Positions 45,309 to 54,704 of a stretch of DNA of 64,000 nucleotides are shown here, piece after piece. Numbering within the stretch: position 1 is the stretch's first letter; each line of letters begins with the position of its first letter. The notes under the pieces were generated by a model. It had not been told where the DNA came from and searched no databases. It saw nothing but the letters and a program-made list of their open reading frames with translations. Source of the stretch: Phycisphaeraceae bacterium. Lineage in GTDB: Bacteria > Planctomycetota > Phycisphaerae > Phycisphaerales > UBA1924. A program made the position numbers and the translations under genes. The DNA is taken from contig JAHBXD010000001.1 in the NCBI GenBank assembly GCA_019636695.1, positions 861,661 to 925,660 on the forward strand. Direction: 5' to 3'.

Positions 45309-46826
45309 ATGAGTGAGCAATCGGTCCCTGCGATCATGGCTCCGCCGCGTCTGCGAGATAACCCTTGGACCCGCTCTAAGCTCGGGCTGGTCGGCATGGT
45401 GTTCCTGACGCTGATGATGGTGCTCTGCCTGGGCACCCTGCCGTGGACACTCAACCCCCGTGCCGAAGCCATAAAAGTCGGCTGGTTCAACGAAGGGGAA
45501 ACCAAAGCCGCGTTCCTTCCCCCGTTCGGGCTTCGCCCCGCGGCTGACGAAGCCCGCAATCTCAACCAACTCGTCCCGATCGAGGTGATCGAAGCCCTCG
45601 CCATTGAGCACGAACTGTCGCAGGATGATGTCCTTCGGACGATCGATGGGCCTATAGGCGCATCGCTCCGCGAGCATTGGCCGACTAAAGGCGATCGACT
45701 GCACTATTCCCTCGGTACCGATCCGCTCGGTCGAAGCCTGCTTGCTCGACTTCTCGCGGGCGGGGGCATTTCACTGAGTATCGGCATAGCCGCGGCAGCG
45801 CTCTCGGTCTTCATCGGGACGATGTACGGGGCCATCGCGGGTTATATCGGGGGCAAGGTTGACGCCACGATGATGCGAATCGTCGACGTGTTGTACGGGT
45901 TGCCGTACATTCTTCTCGTCGTCCTGCTCGCCATCGCGATGAGTGCCTTGGTCGAAGAATACGAAGCCAAGGCACGTCAGCGTGTCGGGTGGGTTGATCG
46001 AACCATCCGTGATATGGCCCGGGTCGAGCTTGGCCGACGCGCCACCGCCGATGACCTGGCAGCGTTCAAAGAGCGGTCGCCGCAGGAGTTTGCCCCGAAT
46101 CTCGTTGCCCGAATGCATGAAGGCATGGTTGTCTCGTGGAAACATGCCGTGCGGATGTCAAAGAAAATCGAGAAACAACGGGCTGAGGCTATTCGAAAGG
46201 CAAAGACCGAGAAGGCGCGAGAGGAAGCCGAATCGATCCCCGTTCCGATCGTACCTGAGTCGCCCCCCACGGTTGAAGAAGCCGAGGCAGCCGTCGCGGC
46301 ATGCACCACGATCGATGAGGCAGTGAACACTGCGGGACGATACCGCTTTCCCCCTCGAAAACTCGATTCCGAGTTGAAACGGGCGTTGGATCTCGGCGCG
46401 CTGCTGATCGCCATCGGCGCGGTCAGTTGGTTGACGCTGGCACGTGTTGTTCGCGGGCAGGTGCTCAGCCTGAAGGGCCAGCCCTTTGTCGAAGCCGCTC
46501 GGGCATTGGGCGCACCAGGGCACAGAATTTTCTTCAGGCATCTGTTGCCGAACCTGCTCGGACCGATCATCGTGTACGCCACGCTCACCGTGCCCCAGGC
46601 GATTCTTCAGGAGTCGTTCCTGAGCTTCCTCGGCATCGGCGTGCAGCCCCCCATGCCCAGTTGGGGCACACTGGCCGCAGATGGCCTAGTCGAATTGAAC
46701 CGCCACCGATCGCATTGGTGGTTGTTGTTGTTCCCATGCGTGTTGCTCGGCCTGACGCTGCTCGCGCTTAACTTTGTCGGTGAAGGACTTCGCGAGGCAT
46801 TTGACCCCAAGCGGGCGAGAAAATAG
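45309..46826 (+). CDS. ABC transporter permease, OppC/DppC-like, with large insertion
   Basis: 505 residues from ATG 45309. It has an OppC-type N-terminal helix (LGLVGMVFLTLMMVLCLG), then GTDPLGRSLLARLLAGGGISLSIGI, the transmembrane core and the coupling-helix EAA loop FVEAARALGAPGHRIFFRHLLPNLLGPI. Family members are about 300 residues. Here residues ~214-356, between the third and fourth membrane helices, are an extra charged, partly coiled-coil stretch (KIEKQRAEAIRKAKTEKAREEAE). A 100-residue periplasmic segment after helix 1 is also longer than usual. It should import oligopeptides or similar, but no partner permease, ATPase or binding protein is adjacent. Confidence 0.85.
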   Translation: MSEQSVPAIMAPPRLRDNPWTRSKLGLVGMVFLTLMMVLCLGTLPWTLNPRAEAIKVGWFNEGETKAAFLPPFGLRPAADEARNLNQLVPIEVIEALAIEHELSQDDVLRTIDGPIGASLREHWPTKGDRLHYSLGTDPLGRSLLARLLAGGGISLSIGIAAAALSVFIGTMYGAIAGYIGGKVDATMMRIVDVLYGLPYILLVVLLAIAMSALVEEYEAKARQRVGWVDRTIRDMARVELGRRATADDLAAFKERSPQEFAPNLVARMHEGMVVSWKHAVRMSKKIEKQRAEAIRKAKTEKAREEAESIPVPIVPESPPTVEEAEAAVAACTTIDEAVNTAGRYRFPPRKLDSELKRALDLGALLIAIGAVSWLTLARVVRGQVLSLKGQPFVEAARALGAPGHRIFFRHLLPNLLGPIIVYATLTVPQAILQESFLSFLGIGVQPPMPSWGTLAADGLVELNRHRSHWWLLLFPCVLLGLTLLALNFVGEGLREAFDPKRARK

Positions 46827-46827
46827 T

Positions 46828-47394
46828 TCAGTTGTTGACGCCAGAACGCCTTCCCAGGCGATCGAGCAGCCGAGTAGGGTTCTCATCAATCAGCAGCGAT
46901 TCGAAGGCTTCGCGGCGCCAGAACCCTTCGGCCACCATGCGGCGGAGCATCTCGATCAAGGGATCAAAGAACCCTTCCTGATTCAGAATTGCCGCTCGCC
47001 CGCCATGCCAGTGCAGTTGAAACGCCGTCAACACTTCAAACAGCTCGTCGAGCGTTCCGATTCCCCCGGGCAGAATCAGAAAGTCATCCGATTCGCGCAT
47101 CATGATGTCTTTGCGCTCGGCCATCGTGCCCACCACGACCATCTGCTTTACCCGCGGGTGGGCTTGTTCAAGATCAATGAGTTTCTGCGGGATGATGCCG
47201 AGCACTGCTCCGCCGCGACCAAGCACACCTTCGGCGACATGCCCCATCAAGCCGATCCCGCCGCCGCCATACACCACACGCCACCCGCGCGAAGCGATCA
47301 ATTCGCCTACCAAGCGGGCAAGCTCGGCAAAATGCGACCCGCGGCCGACACGGGCGCCGCAAAAAACACCAATGGAGTAAGGACGATCCGACAT
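46828..47394 (-). CDS. LOG family protein (nucleotide 5'-monophosphate phosphoribohydrolase-like)
   Basis: 188 residues. The LOG signature is complete: VYGGGGIGLMG, MAERKDIMM and PGGIGTLDELFE. The family cleaves AMP-type nucleotides to base and ribose 5-phosphate (cytokinin activation in plants; nucleotide pool roles in bacteria). The C-terminus is convergent with the OppC-like gene, and a 38-bp gap separates it from the MmgE/PrpD gene upstream on the same strand. Confidence 0.9.
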   Translation of the reverse strand: MSDRPYSIGVFCGARVGRGSHFAELARLVGELIASRGWRVVYGGGGIGLMGHVAEGVLGRGGAVLGIIPQKLIDLEQAHPRVKQMVVVGTMAERKDIMMRESDDFLILPGGIGTLDELFEVLTAFQLHWHGGRAAILNQEGFFDPLIEMLRRMVAEGFWRREAFESLLIDENPTRLLDRLGRRSGVNN

Positions 47395-47432
47395 GACGCA
47401 TCTCCGGCGGATCGCGGCGAACGCGCTGCAAA

Positions 47433-49043
47433 TTAATCAAACTTCTCGCTGACTTCCAGCGGGAAGTCATTTAACTGCTGGATGTGGGCGGCATCCTTGG
47501 TTTCGAGATCACCAAACCGAGCGATTAATGCCTGCGGTTCGTGTCCGCACAGCCCCGCCATGTGCACGAACTTATGGAAGAGCAGGTCCTTCAGATCGGC
47601 CGAAGTGTTCCGGGCGTGTCCGGCAGGGTACATCACCAGTCCGCTGTCGTGCGTGGCGCCGGTGGAATCCGTGATTACCACGCTTGTGGGGATGCCGTCA
47701 GGATACTTGGCGTCATAAGTCGGTCCGCCGTGCGCAAAATCGATCTTCGCCATCAAGGCTCGCGTAAGCGAGTTGAAGACAGCGTCTTTGTGATAGTCAT
47801 GAGGCACCAGCATCAGGGCCTTCCATGTCGGCGTCAGGCCCCGAGATCGCAGTTCCAGAGCTTTGCGTAAGAGCGTGGCGACGATATACGCCATGCTGTG
47901 GTCTGCACTCTGACGGGTCTTGGGGTCTTTCTTGGCCGGATCACCGATGATGCCGAACGCCGGTTCGTAGGCAAGAATCTTGATGCGGCTGATCGCCGAA
48001 CCATCGGCTTTCTCGATAAGTCCCGGAGCCTTGGCGATCAGATCGACCACGGCCTGAATGGCCCCCGCCGATTGGTGCTCGTACAACGCGAGCTTGAAAT
48101 GCATGCCCATCACGGCAAAGTCGTCACCTTTCATCGAAAGGTGCAGTGAAAACGGGCTGGCATCACCTTTCGCCGTATTGGCTGAGGGTGCCCCGACCTT
48201 CTGAAAAAGTTGAGAAGGGCCTTGAAAGAGTCGGAAAATCGCCTCAGGATTTCGGAAAATGTCTCGCGGCCCCAGAAATCCGGCCATGCTCCGCTTCATG
48301 CTCAGAATCGCCGCTTCGGTGCTGATCGCGGCACTTGCGCCCTTGCTATCGCTCAGTTGCTTGCCGGCCCTGATCGCTCGGAAAGGCACATAGTGGGCAA
48401 CGGTCATGCCGATCGCGCTCTCGATCTGCTCTTCAGTTGCACCAACCATCGCGCCGAAAACCGCCGCCGAAGCAATCGCCCCATGCAGCACGTGATCGAC
48501 TTTGCAGTCTTTAAGGCTGAATACCTCGGCCAGCCGCCCGCGGATCTCGTCGATCGCGATCATCCCCATCAAGGCTGTTCGCCCGTCGGCTCCTAGCATT
48601 TGTGCCGCGGCGACAGCCACCGGGTAGTAGTCGTTATGCCCGAACTCGCCCGCCGTGTGCCCAAGCGCGGGGTTGTATCCGAAATTCGTGCCGTTGCTGT
48701 CCCATTCCCGCACGGCCGCGCAGTTCGCCACGATCGCCTTCTCGCTCTTTACTCGAACGCTCGATCCGAAGCATGTGGCGCCGTGATGTCTGCTCCGTCC
48801 CAATCCGGGGCCATGGTCGCCAGGTGGCACGGCATATTGCAGCGCCTCACGCCGAAGAATGTTCGGAGCGTTGGTTCCCTGTGCGATGGCCGACAGCCCG
48901 CACAGCGTGGCATCGGTGTGGAAGAGGTTGGTGCGCTCGATTACCGCGGCCGATGGCTCACCCTTGGCAAGGAAATCGATGGCATACCGGGCGATGCCGA
49001 GTGCCTGATTCGAATCCGGAGTAAGGATGACAACATCGGCCAT
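47433..49043 (-). CDS. MmgE/PrpD family protein (2-methylcitrate dehydratase-like)
   Basis: 536 residues from ATG 49043 (MADVVILTPDSNQALGIARYAIDF). The all-helical N-terminal domain shows DATLCGLSAIAQGTNAPN, NYDD-like DSNGTNFGYN and HNDYYPVAVAAAQMLGADG. The smaller alpha/beta domain begins near the middle. PrpD-type proteins dehydrate 2-methylcitrate or citrate-like substrates. No prpB/prpC genes are adjacent, so the pathway is uncertain. Confidence 0.85.
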   Translation of the reverse strand: MADVVILTPDSNQALGIARYAIDFLAKGEPSAAVIERTNLFHTDATLCGLSAIAQGTNAPNILRREALQYAVPPGDHGPGLGRSRHHGATCFGSSVRVKSEKAIVANCAAVREWDSNGTNFGYNPALGHTAGEFGHNDYYPVAVAAAQMLGADGRTALMGMIAIDEIRGRLAEVFSLKDCKVDHVLHGAIASAAVFGAMVGATEEQIESAIGMTVAHYVPFRAIRAGKQLSDSKGASAAISTEAAILSMKRSMAGFLGPRDIFRNPEAIFRLFQGPSQLFQKVGAPSANTAKGDASPFSLHLSMKGDDFAVMGMHFKLALYEHQSAGAIQAVVDLIAKAPGLIEKADGSAISRIKILAYEPAFGIIGDPAKKDPKTRQSADHSMAYIVATLLRKALELRSRGLTPTWKALMLVPHDYHKDAVFNSLTRALMAKIDFAHGGPTYDAKYPDGIPTSVVITDSTGATHDSGLVMYPAGHARNTSADLKDLLFHKFVHMAGLCGHEPQALIARFGDLETKDAAHIQQLNDFPLEVSEKFD

Positions 49044-49144
49044 GGGCTGCGCTCCATTGCATGCGGTGGGGGTGTGAGGGTAGCGCACACCCTCGAAGGC
49101 GACCAACCTCGGAACCCCTCTTAAGTTGCCCAATAGCCGGCGGC

Positions 49145-49951
49145 TCAGGGACGCACAACCCGTCGCGGCTCGGCATCGTCAGGGGAATCGGAAATCCCCG
49201 CCGCCCAGAGAATCGCACCCCGCAGGTGAAGTCTGAAAAGCGGCTCTTCAAAGCTCTCGCGGGTATGTCCCCCGGCGGTATACAATGCACGACCGCGATC
49301 TATTTCTCGCCACCAGGCAACCGGATGCCCTTCCGGATGGTCGCTCCCGGAATACGACTCCGTATCCAGCCGAGCAAGGATGTGATGTTCCGCCCCGGGT
49401 AATGCTCGGAAGTTGTACCACTCGTCCGTTCGCACCCACCGCTCGGGAAGCCCACGCGTTGCGGGGTGGTCTTTGTCTACGACGAGAACGGTCGCCTGTT
49501 GAACCGGGGGATGCCGCCGGAAATATGCCCCTACCAGCTCCCGGTAAAACCCCCAGTCGTATTCCGTGTCTGAGGCTGAGTGAATCCCTACGTAGCCACC
49601 CCCGCCGCGGATATATCGTTCAAATGCCTGCTCCTGGTCCTTATCAAGCACGTCGCCGGTCGTGTTCAGAAAGACGACGACAGCGAATCTTGCCAGGTTT
49701 TCCTCAGAGAAATCCTGTGGGGTTTCGGTCGATTCGACGTGCCAACGGGCCTCCTTCCCGATCGCCCGCATGGCTTCGATTCCCGCCGGGATCGAATCGT
49801 GCCTGAACCCTGCAGTCCGGGTGTACACAAGCACTGAGAGCACCGGGGAGCCCTCTCGCGGCGGATCACCTTCCGTGGAAGCCAAGACCGCCCCTTCCAC
49901 GGAGGCGATTGCAGTGATCCATACCAACAAGCATCGAAGGGGATTTTGCAT
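49145..49951 (-). CDS. ThuA-domain protein (secreted)
   Basis: 268 residues from ATG 49951. A signal peptide (CLLVWITAIASVEGAVLA) is followed by a ThuA-like class I glutamine-amidotransferase fold: VLVYTRTAGFRHDSI, VVVFLNTTGD, GGGGYVGIHSASDTEYDW and TAGGHTRESF. ThuA domains in planctomycetes are common and likely act on sugars; the substrate is unknown. The M1 peptidase gene starts divergently about 130 bp away. Confidence 0.85.
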   Translation of the reverse strand: MQNPLRCLLVWITAIASVEGAVLASTEGDPPREGSPVLSVLVYTRTAGFRHDSIPAGIEAMRAIGKEARWHVESTETPQDFSEENLARFAVVVFLNTTGDVLDKDQEQAFERYIRGGGGYVGIHSASDTEYDWGFYRELVGAYFRRHPPVQQATVLVVDKDHPATRGLPERWVRTDEWYNFRALPGAEHHILARLDTESYSGSDHPEGHPVAWWREIDRGRALYTAGGHTRESFEEPLFRLHLRGAILWAAGISDSPDDAEPRRVVRP

Positions 49952-50079
49952 CGACCCAGGGTACCCGATCAGCCAACTCGTTGAGCCTGCTCCGGTATAG
50001 TGTCGAGCCTCGCATATACGTCGGCTTCCCTCGGGAAAACCCGAGTAACCTCCACCCATAGAAAACCTTTGGAGTCGTC

Positions 50080-52059
50080 ATGATCCTACGGCATCGAGCA
50101 TCACACCTGGTGAGCGTGCTCATCGCCCTCGTGGTCTGGATCGGCTTTGCCGGTGCTCAGCCCGACCTCCGCTCCGACCCGCGGATCGATCCTCGTACGG
50201 GCCAAGACCTTCGCGTGTGGGCGCCTGCGCGGCATTTCGATTACCAACACATGAAGCTGGAAATCACGATTCCAGACATGATTGTCCCCAAATTCCATGC
50301 CATCCAGACCCTCCGCGCACGTGCGGTGGGCAAAGATCGGGCAGAGATGCGGCTGGATGCTCAAGGGCCTGTGATCAACGCCATCAGTTCCGGTGGTCGG
50401 TCGTTGGCCTTTACTCACGAGCGACGGGAGCTCCTGATCTATTTCCCGGCACCGGTGCGCGCAGGCACGGAGATTGAAATCACGATCGATTATGACCTCG
50501 ATTATTCTCGATCCACGCCGTTCACAGGGCTGTTCTGGAGTGCGGGCCGTCCTGGTGATCCGGAGATCAATAACCACTGGCCGCAAATGCACACGCAAGG
50601 TCAGCCGGAATCCAACAACCGGTGGTTTCCGTGCCACGACTACCCCAACGACCGCTTGAGCACAGAAATTCTCGTTGATGTCGAAGACGGTTATCAAGTG
50701 CTCAGCAATGGCCGGTTGATCTCGGGAAAGGGCCAAGGTCCCGATCGAGCCGGACCGGGCCGGGTGCGTTGGCACTGGCTTCAAGAGTCGCCGCACGTCG
50801 CGTATCTGGTCACCCTCGTTGTCGGCAAGTTTGCAATTGTCGAGATCGGCGGCCCCGATTCAGCGCGACCGGGGTTACCCATGCGTGCATGGGGGCCGCT
50901 GGGCAAAGAACGGGAGTTGCGAGAACTTTTTAAATACACGCCGGAAATGGTTGCCGCATTCGAGCGTTATCTCGGCCGCGAGTATCCGTGGGACAAGTAT
51001 GACCAAGTGGCTGCTCGAAATTACGTCGGCGGTGCGATGGAGAACACGAGCGCCTCGACATTTTTCGGAACGATTGCATCCGTACCGCCCGAAACCCAGC
51101 AGGGAATCATTGCGCACGAACTCATCCATCAATGGATGGGTAACCTGCTCACGTGCCGCGGCTGGGCGCACATCTGGCTGAACGAGGGCTGGGCTTCCAT
51201 GGGGCAGGCGCTGTGGGATGAGGAATATGCGAGACTCCAAGGCCGAGATCCGCGAGAAGCGTATCTGGCCGCGATCTCGCAGTTTCTCGGGCAGCAGCGG
51301 AGCAATCGCGGCACAGCTCCCCGTCAACCGGCTTTGGTTTCCAATCTCTATCGCAACCCTCTCGATGTCTTCATGAAGCAGGATAACCCCTATCCCAAGG
51401 GCGCCCTCGTGTTGCACATGCTGCGCGAAATGCTCGGCGAAGAAGTGTTCTTCGAGGGAGTGCGGCTGTTTGTGCGCAGACATCAGTTTCAGGAAGTCGA
51501 GACCAGCGATTTTCGCCGTTGTCTTGAAGAAGTAAGCGGCCGAAGCCTTGAGCGATTTTTCGAGCAGTGGTGCATGCGGCCGGGCCTTCCACAGCTTACC
51601 GTCGAGATCGACTGGGTCGCCGACGACATGTCGCTTGTGATCGTGCTCCGCCAGACGCAGACCATCAACGCCTACAACCCCGCGTACGCATTTGAACTGC
51701 CGATCCATATCGAATATGCCGACGGTCGAAGTGAGGTCCGCAGCATCTTCATGGATACTCGCGAAAGCGTAACCCGGTGGGGGCTTTCGGCACCCCCGAA
51801 AGATGTCATCGTCAATCCGGACCTGACCGTCGCCTGCAGGCCGAGAATCAACAAGAGTCTGTCGATGTGGCGTCATCAACTTGAGCACGGGCCGACCATT
51901 CCTGCCCGGATCGAAGCCGTTGAGTATCTCGCCTCGCTTCGAGATGCACGCCTCGATGACCTGCTCGAGCTCACGCTCAACGATGATTCGTTGCACCCTG
52001 CCGTTCGTTCCGCCGCCGCGGACGCTCTTGCGGACCGCGCAATAGCATGGATTCCCTGA
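50080..52059 (+). CDS. M1 family aminopeptidase
   Basis: 659 residues with a signal peptide (VSVLIALVVWIGFAGAQ). The gluzincin site is HELIHQW with His346, Glu347 and His350, and Glu369 is the third zinc ligand (WLNEG). The exopeptidase motif GAMEN is at 318-322. An N-terminal beta-saddle and a partly helical C-terminal domain flank the catalytic domain. It removes N-terminal residues from peptides in the periplasm or outside. It lies 36 bp upstream of a second M1 gene on the same strand; the two read as an ancient tandem duplication. Confidence 0.92.
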   Translation: MILRHRASHLVSVLIALVVWIGFAGAQPDLRSDPRIDPRTGQDLRVWAPARHFDYQHMKLEITIPDMIVPKFHAIQTLRARAVGKDRAEMRLDAQGPVINAISSGGRSLAFTHERRELLIYFPAPVRAGTEIEITIDYDLDYSRSTPFTGLFWSAGRPGDPEINNHWPQMHTQGQPESNNRWFPCHDYPNDRLSTEILVDVEDGYQVLSNGRLISGKGQGPDRAGPGRVRWHWLQESPHVAYLVTLVVGKFAIVEIGGPDSARPGLPMRAWGPLGKERELRELFKYTPEMVAAFERYLGREYPWDKYDQVAARNYVGGAMENTSASTFFGTIASVPPETQQGIIAHELIHQWMGNLLTCRGWAHIWLNEGWASMGQALWDEEYARLQGRDPREAYLAAISQFLGQQRSNRGTAPRQPALVSNLYRNPLDVFMKQDNPYPKGALVLHMLREMLGEEVFFEGVRLFVRRHQFQEVETSDFRRCLEEVSGRSLERFFEQWCMRPGLPQLTVEIDWVADDMSLVIVLRQTQTINAYNPAYAFELPIHIEYADGRSEVRSIFMDTRESVTRWGLSAPPKDVIVNPDLTVACRPRINKSLSMWRHQLEHGPTIPARIEAVEYLASLRDARLDDLLELTLNDDSLHPAVRSAAADALADRAIAWIP

Positions 52060-52095
52060 ACCCTTCCACTATCTGCTGCAATTCCGGAGCCACCT

Positions 52096-54684
52096 GTGCC
52101 GCTCACTCGATCGATCATTCTCTCGGCCATGATTTCAGGCTCGGCGCTTGCCGCGGCAGACGACAGCCGTCGCTGCTGTGCTCGCATCGAGCACATGTAC
52201 AGACCCGCATTCACCGTCTTTGACGAAGCCACGGGGCGATCACTGCAACAGTATCCGCCTGATCGCAGCGCCGATTGGCTGCACATGAAGCTTGAGATCA
52301 CCATCCCTGACATGAACGCCCTGCGTTTGCTCGGGCGACAAACCTTGACATACGCTCCATTCGCATCTCCTGTCGAATTTCTCGTGCTCGACGCTGTGGA
52401 CCTCGACATCTCGCAAGTTCGGGTGAATGGCCATCCCGCGGCATTTACCTACGATGGCGAGCAATTGCGCGTGACTGTCGAGCCCCCGACGCCTCCAGGT
52501 TCAACGGCTGATGTCTCGATCGACTACGCAGCGTTCGATCCGAAGCCGGGGTTGATCTGGGTTCCCGCATCCGCCGCACATCCCGATCGCCCGGCGCAGT
52601 TGCACACCCTCGGGCAGACAAACTGGAACCGCTTCTGGTTTCCTTCACACGATTACCCGAATGATCGCTTGACGACTGAGATGGTCGTGGCGGTTCCGGA
52701 GGGATATGAAGTCATCGGGAACGGCCGCTTGGTGCTCAAAGAGCGCGGGTGGCTTGCAATCGGCACACCACAGCCGATGGATATCTACACATGGGTGCAG
52801 GAGCCTGGGCATCCCACGTACCTGGTTTCGCTCGTCGTCGGTAAGTTCCGCACGGTCGATGTCGGCGATCGGCGAATCCCGATGCCTGTGCACGTACCCC
52901 TCGGTCGAGACGGCGATATCAAGGCGACCTACGGCAACACGATGCGCATGGCCAGGCTCTTCGAAAGCCGATTCAACGAACCATACCCGTGGGACCGCTA
53001 TGCCCAGACGCTGGTGTGGAACTTCGCTGCGGGCGGCATGGAGCACACCGCCTCCACGACCATGTATGACTACGCGATTTACGTCGATCCTCAGGCTCGC
53101 GACGGCGACCTTGAGCCGCTCATCGCCCACGAACTGGCCCACCAGTGGTTCGGCGACATGATCACGTGCCGCACCTGGCAGCATCTCTGGCTCAACGAGG
53201 GCTTCGCCACCTATAGCGAAGGCCTCTGGGAAGAAGAACTCGGCGGCGACGTTTCGTACCTTGCCTACGTTCAAGGCTGGCTCGATGAACTGGGTGACAA
53301 TGACGAGGCGCTCGCTCCCGAGCAGCCGGGCATGGCTACCCGTGTGTTTGAGCATGCCGACGACATGTTCGGCATGCCGGCCAATCCCTACCCCAAGGGG
53401 GCCTTGGTGCTGCACGCGCTCCGCGAATCACTCGGTTCGGATCTGTTTTTCCGGGCTGTCGGGGAATACGTTGATCGATTCCGCCTCAAAGAAGTTGAAA
53501 CCGATGATCTCCGCCGCGTACTTGAAGAAGTCTCAGGAGAAGCGCTCGAACAGTTCTTTGATCAGTGGGTCTATCGCCCTGGCCTGCCTCGCATCAACGC
53601 GACATACGCCTGGCAGGACGGCATCCTTCGCATCGAACTTCAGCAGGTTCAGAATATCAACGCCGACAACCCTGCATTCGCACTCGATATCCCGTTCGAT
53701 ATCGCGATTCCCGCTGAAGACGGCTCAACGCGTATTCGAAGGCTTACGATCCCCATGAAGCAGCGCACCGCGAGCGTCAGCGCGCCCCTCTCGGCTGCCC
53801 CCCTCTACGTCGCCATCGATCCGCGGCTGACGAATCCATGCCGGTACACACTCGTCCAGCCCGTCCAGGCATGGATGGCCCAACTCAACGGTGGCTCGAC
53901 CGTCATCGCGAGAATCCAGGCTGCCCGCGTACTCGGCGGCATCGCGATCGAGGATCCGCAGCTTGCTCGCGCGAGCCTGACGCTTCTTGAATCGGTTGCC
54001 GCGTCTCGAACCAACCATCGTTCGTTGAGGCTTGCTGCAATCCAGTCCCTCGGTGAGAAAGAGTCGCTCAGCGCACTTCTTCGCCTGGCAGAGGCTCGCC
54101 CCGACGATGCCTGGGTTCGCGGTGCAATCGTCGACGCCCTGGTGACCTGTTCTCCGCGGCCTATTCCGAATGTTGTCGAGCAGGCTGTGCTCATGGCATG
54201 GGCCGACCGAAGCACTCTTGTGCGCGGCCGAGCGGTCCGGGCCATCGGCGCTTTCGGCCTGCACGATCACTTCCATGTCGTGCGGCAGGCCGCCGGCGCT
54301 GACGCTCAGGACGATCGACTCAGGCTGGCGGCCATTGCCGCCGCACGCGATTTGGACACTCCAGAATCGCTTGCGATTGTGCTCGGGTTGACCGACCTTC
54401 GCCACGCCGATCGCACACGTGCCCGGGCCATCGCCGCGGCGGCCGAACTCGCTCATCACCAGCCTTCAGATGTGCGTAAACGGCTGCTCTCCTGGGCTCA
54501 AGAGCGCGACGCTGCTCCATCCTCAGAGGCATTGCGGGCAATCGGGCATCTCGGTGTTGCCGAAGCCCGCCCGATTCTGGAGTCCATGCTCCAGCGCACA
54601 CGCGACCCGATGCGTAAGCGAGAGCTGCGTGAAGTGCTTGCCGTGCTCGACGCATTGCCTCGGTCTGCACGAGCAGACCGCTGA
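52096..54684 (+). CDS. M1 family aminopeptidase with HEAT-like C-terminal domain
   Basis: 862 residues from GTG 52096. A hydrophobic signal (ILSAMISGSALAAA) is followed by the M1 domain: HELAHQW with His345, Glu346, His349, and Glu368. The GxMEN position reads GGMEH (313-317), so the conserved Asn is His. The last ~260 residues are helical repeats of HEAT type (IQAARVLGGIAIEDPQLARASL, LAAIQSLGEKESLSALLRLAEA). It shares NAD(Y/H)PKGALVLH and HMKLEITIPDM with the upstream copy, so they are paralogues. The His for Asn change may affect substrate N-terminus recognition. Confidence 0.9.
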   Translation: MPLTRSIILSAMISGSALAAADDSRRCCARIEHMYRPAFTVFDEATGRSLQQYPPDRSADWLHMKLEITIPDMNALRLLGRQTLTYAPFASPVEFLVLDAVDLDISQVRVNGHPAAFTYDGEQLRVTVEPPTPPGSTADVSIDYAAFDPKPGLIWVPASAAHPDRPAQLHTLGQTNWNRFWFPSHDYPNDRLTTEMVVAVPEGYEVIGNGRLVLKERGWLAIGTPQPMDIYTWVQEPGHPTYLVSLVVGKFRTVDVGDRRIPMPVHVPLGRDGDIKATYGNTMRMARLFESRFNEPYPWDRYAQTLVWNFAAGGMEHTASTTMYDYAIYVDPQARDGDLEPLIAHELAHQWFGDMITCRTWQHLWLNEGFATYSEGLWEEELGGDVSYLAYVQGWLDELGDNDEALAPEQPGMATRVFEHADDMFGMPANPYPKGALVLHALRESLGSDLFFRAVGEYVDRFRLKEVETDDLRRVLEEVSGEALEQFFDQWVYRPGLPRINATYAWQDGILRIELQQVQNINADNPAFALDIPFDIAIPAEDGSTRIRRLTIPMKQRTASVSAPLSAAPLYVAIDPRLTNPCRYTLVQPVQAWMAQLNGGSTVIARIQAARVLGGIAIEDPQLARASLTLLESVAASRTNHRSLRLAAIQSLGEKESLSALLRLAEARPDDAWVRGAIVDALVTCSPRPIPNVVEQAVLMAWADRSTLVRGRAVRAIGAFGLHDHFHVVRQAAGADAQDDRLRLAAIAAARDLDTPESLAIVLGLTDLRHADRTRARAIAAAAELAHHQPSDVRKRLLSWAQERDAAPSSEALRAIGHLGVAEARPILESMLQRTRDPMRKRELREVLAVLDALPRSARADR

Positions 54685-54704
54685 ATGGAACGAGACTCGA
54701 AGCC

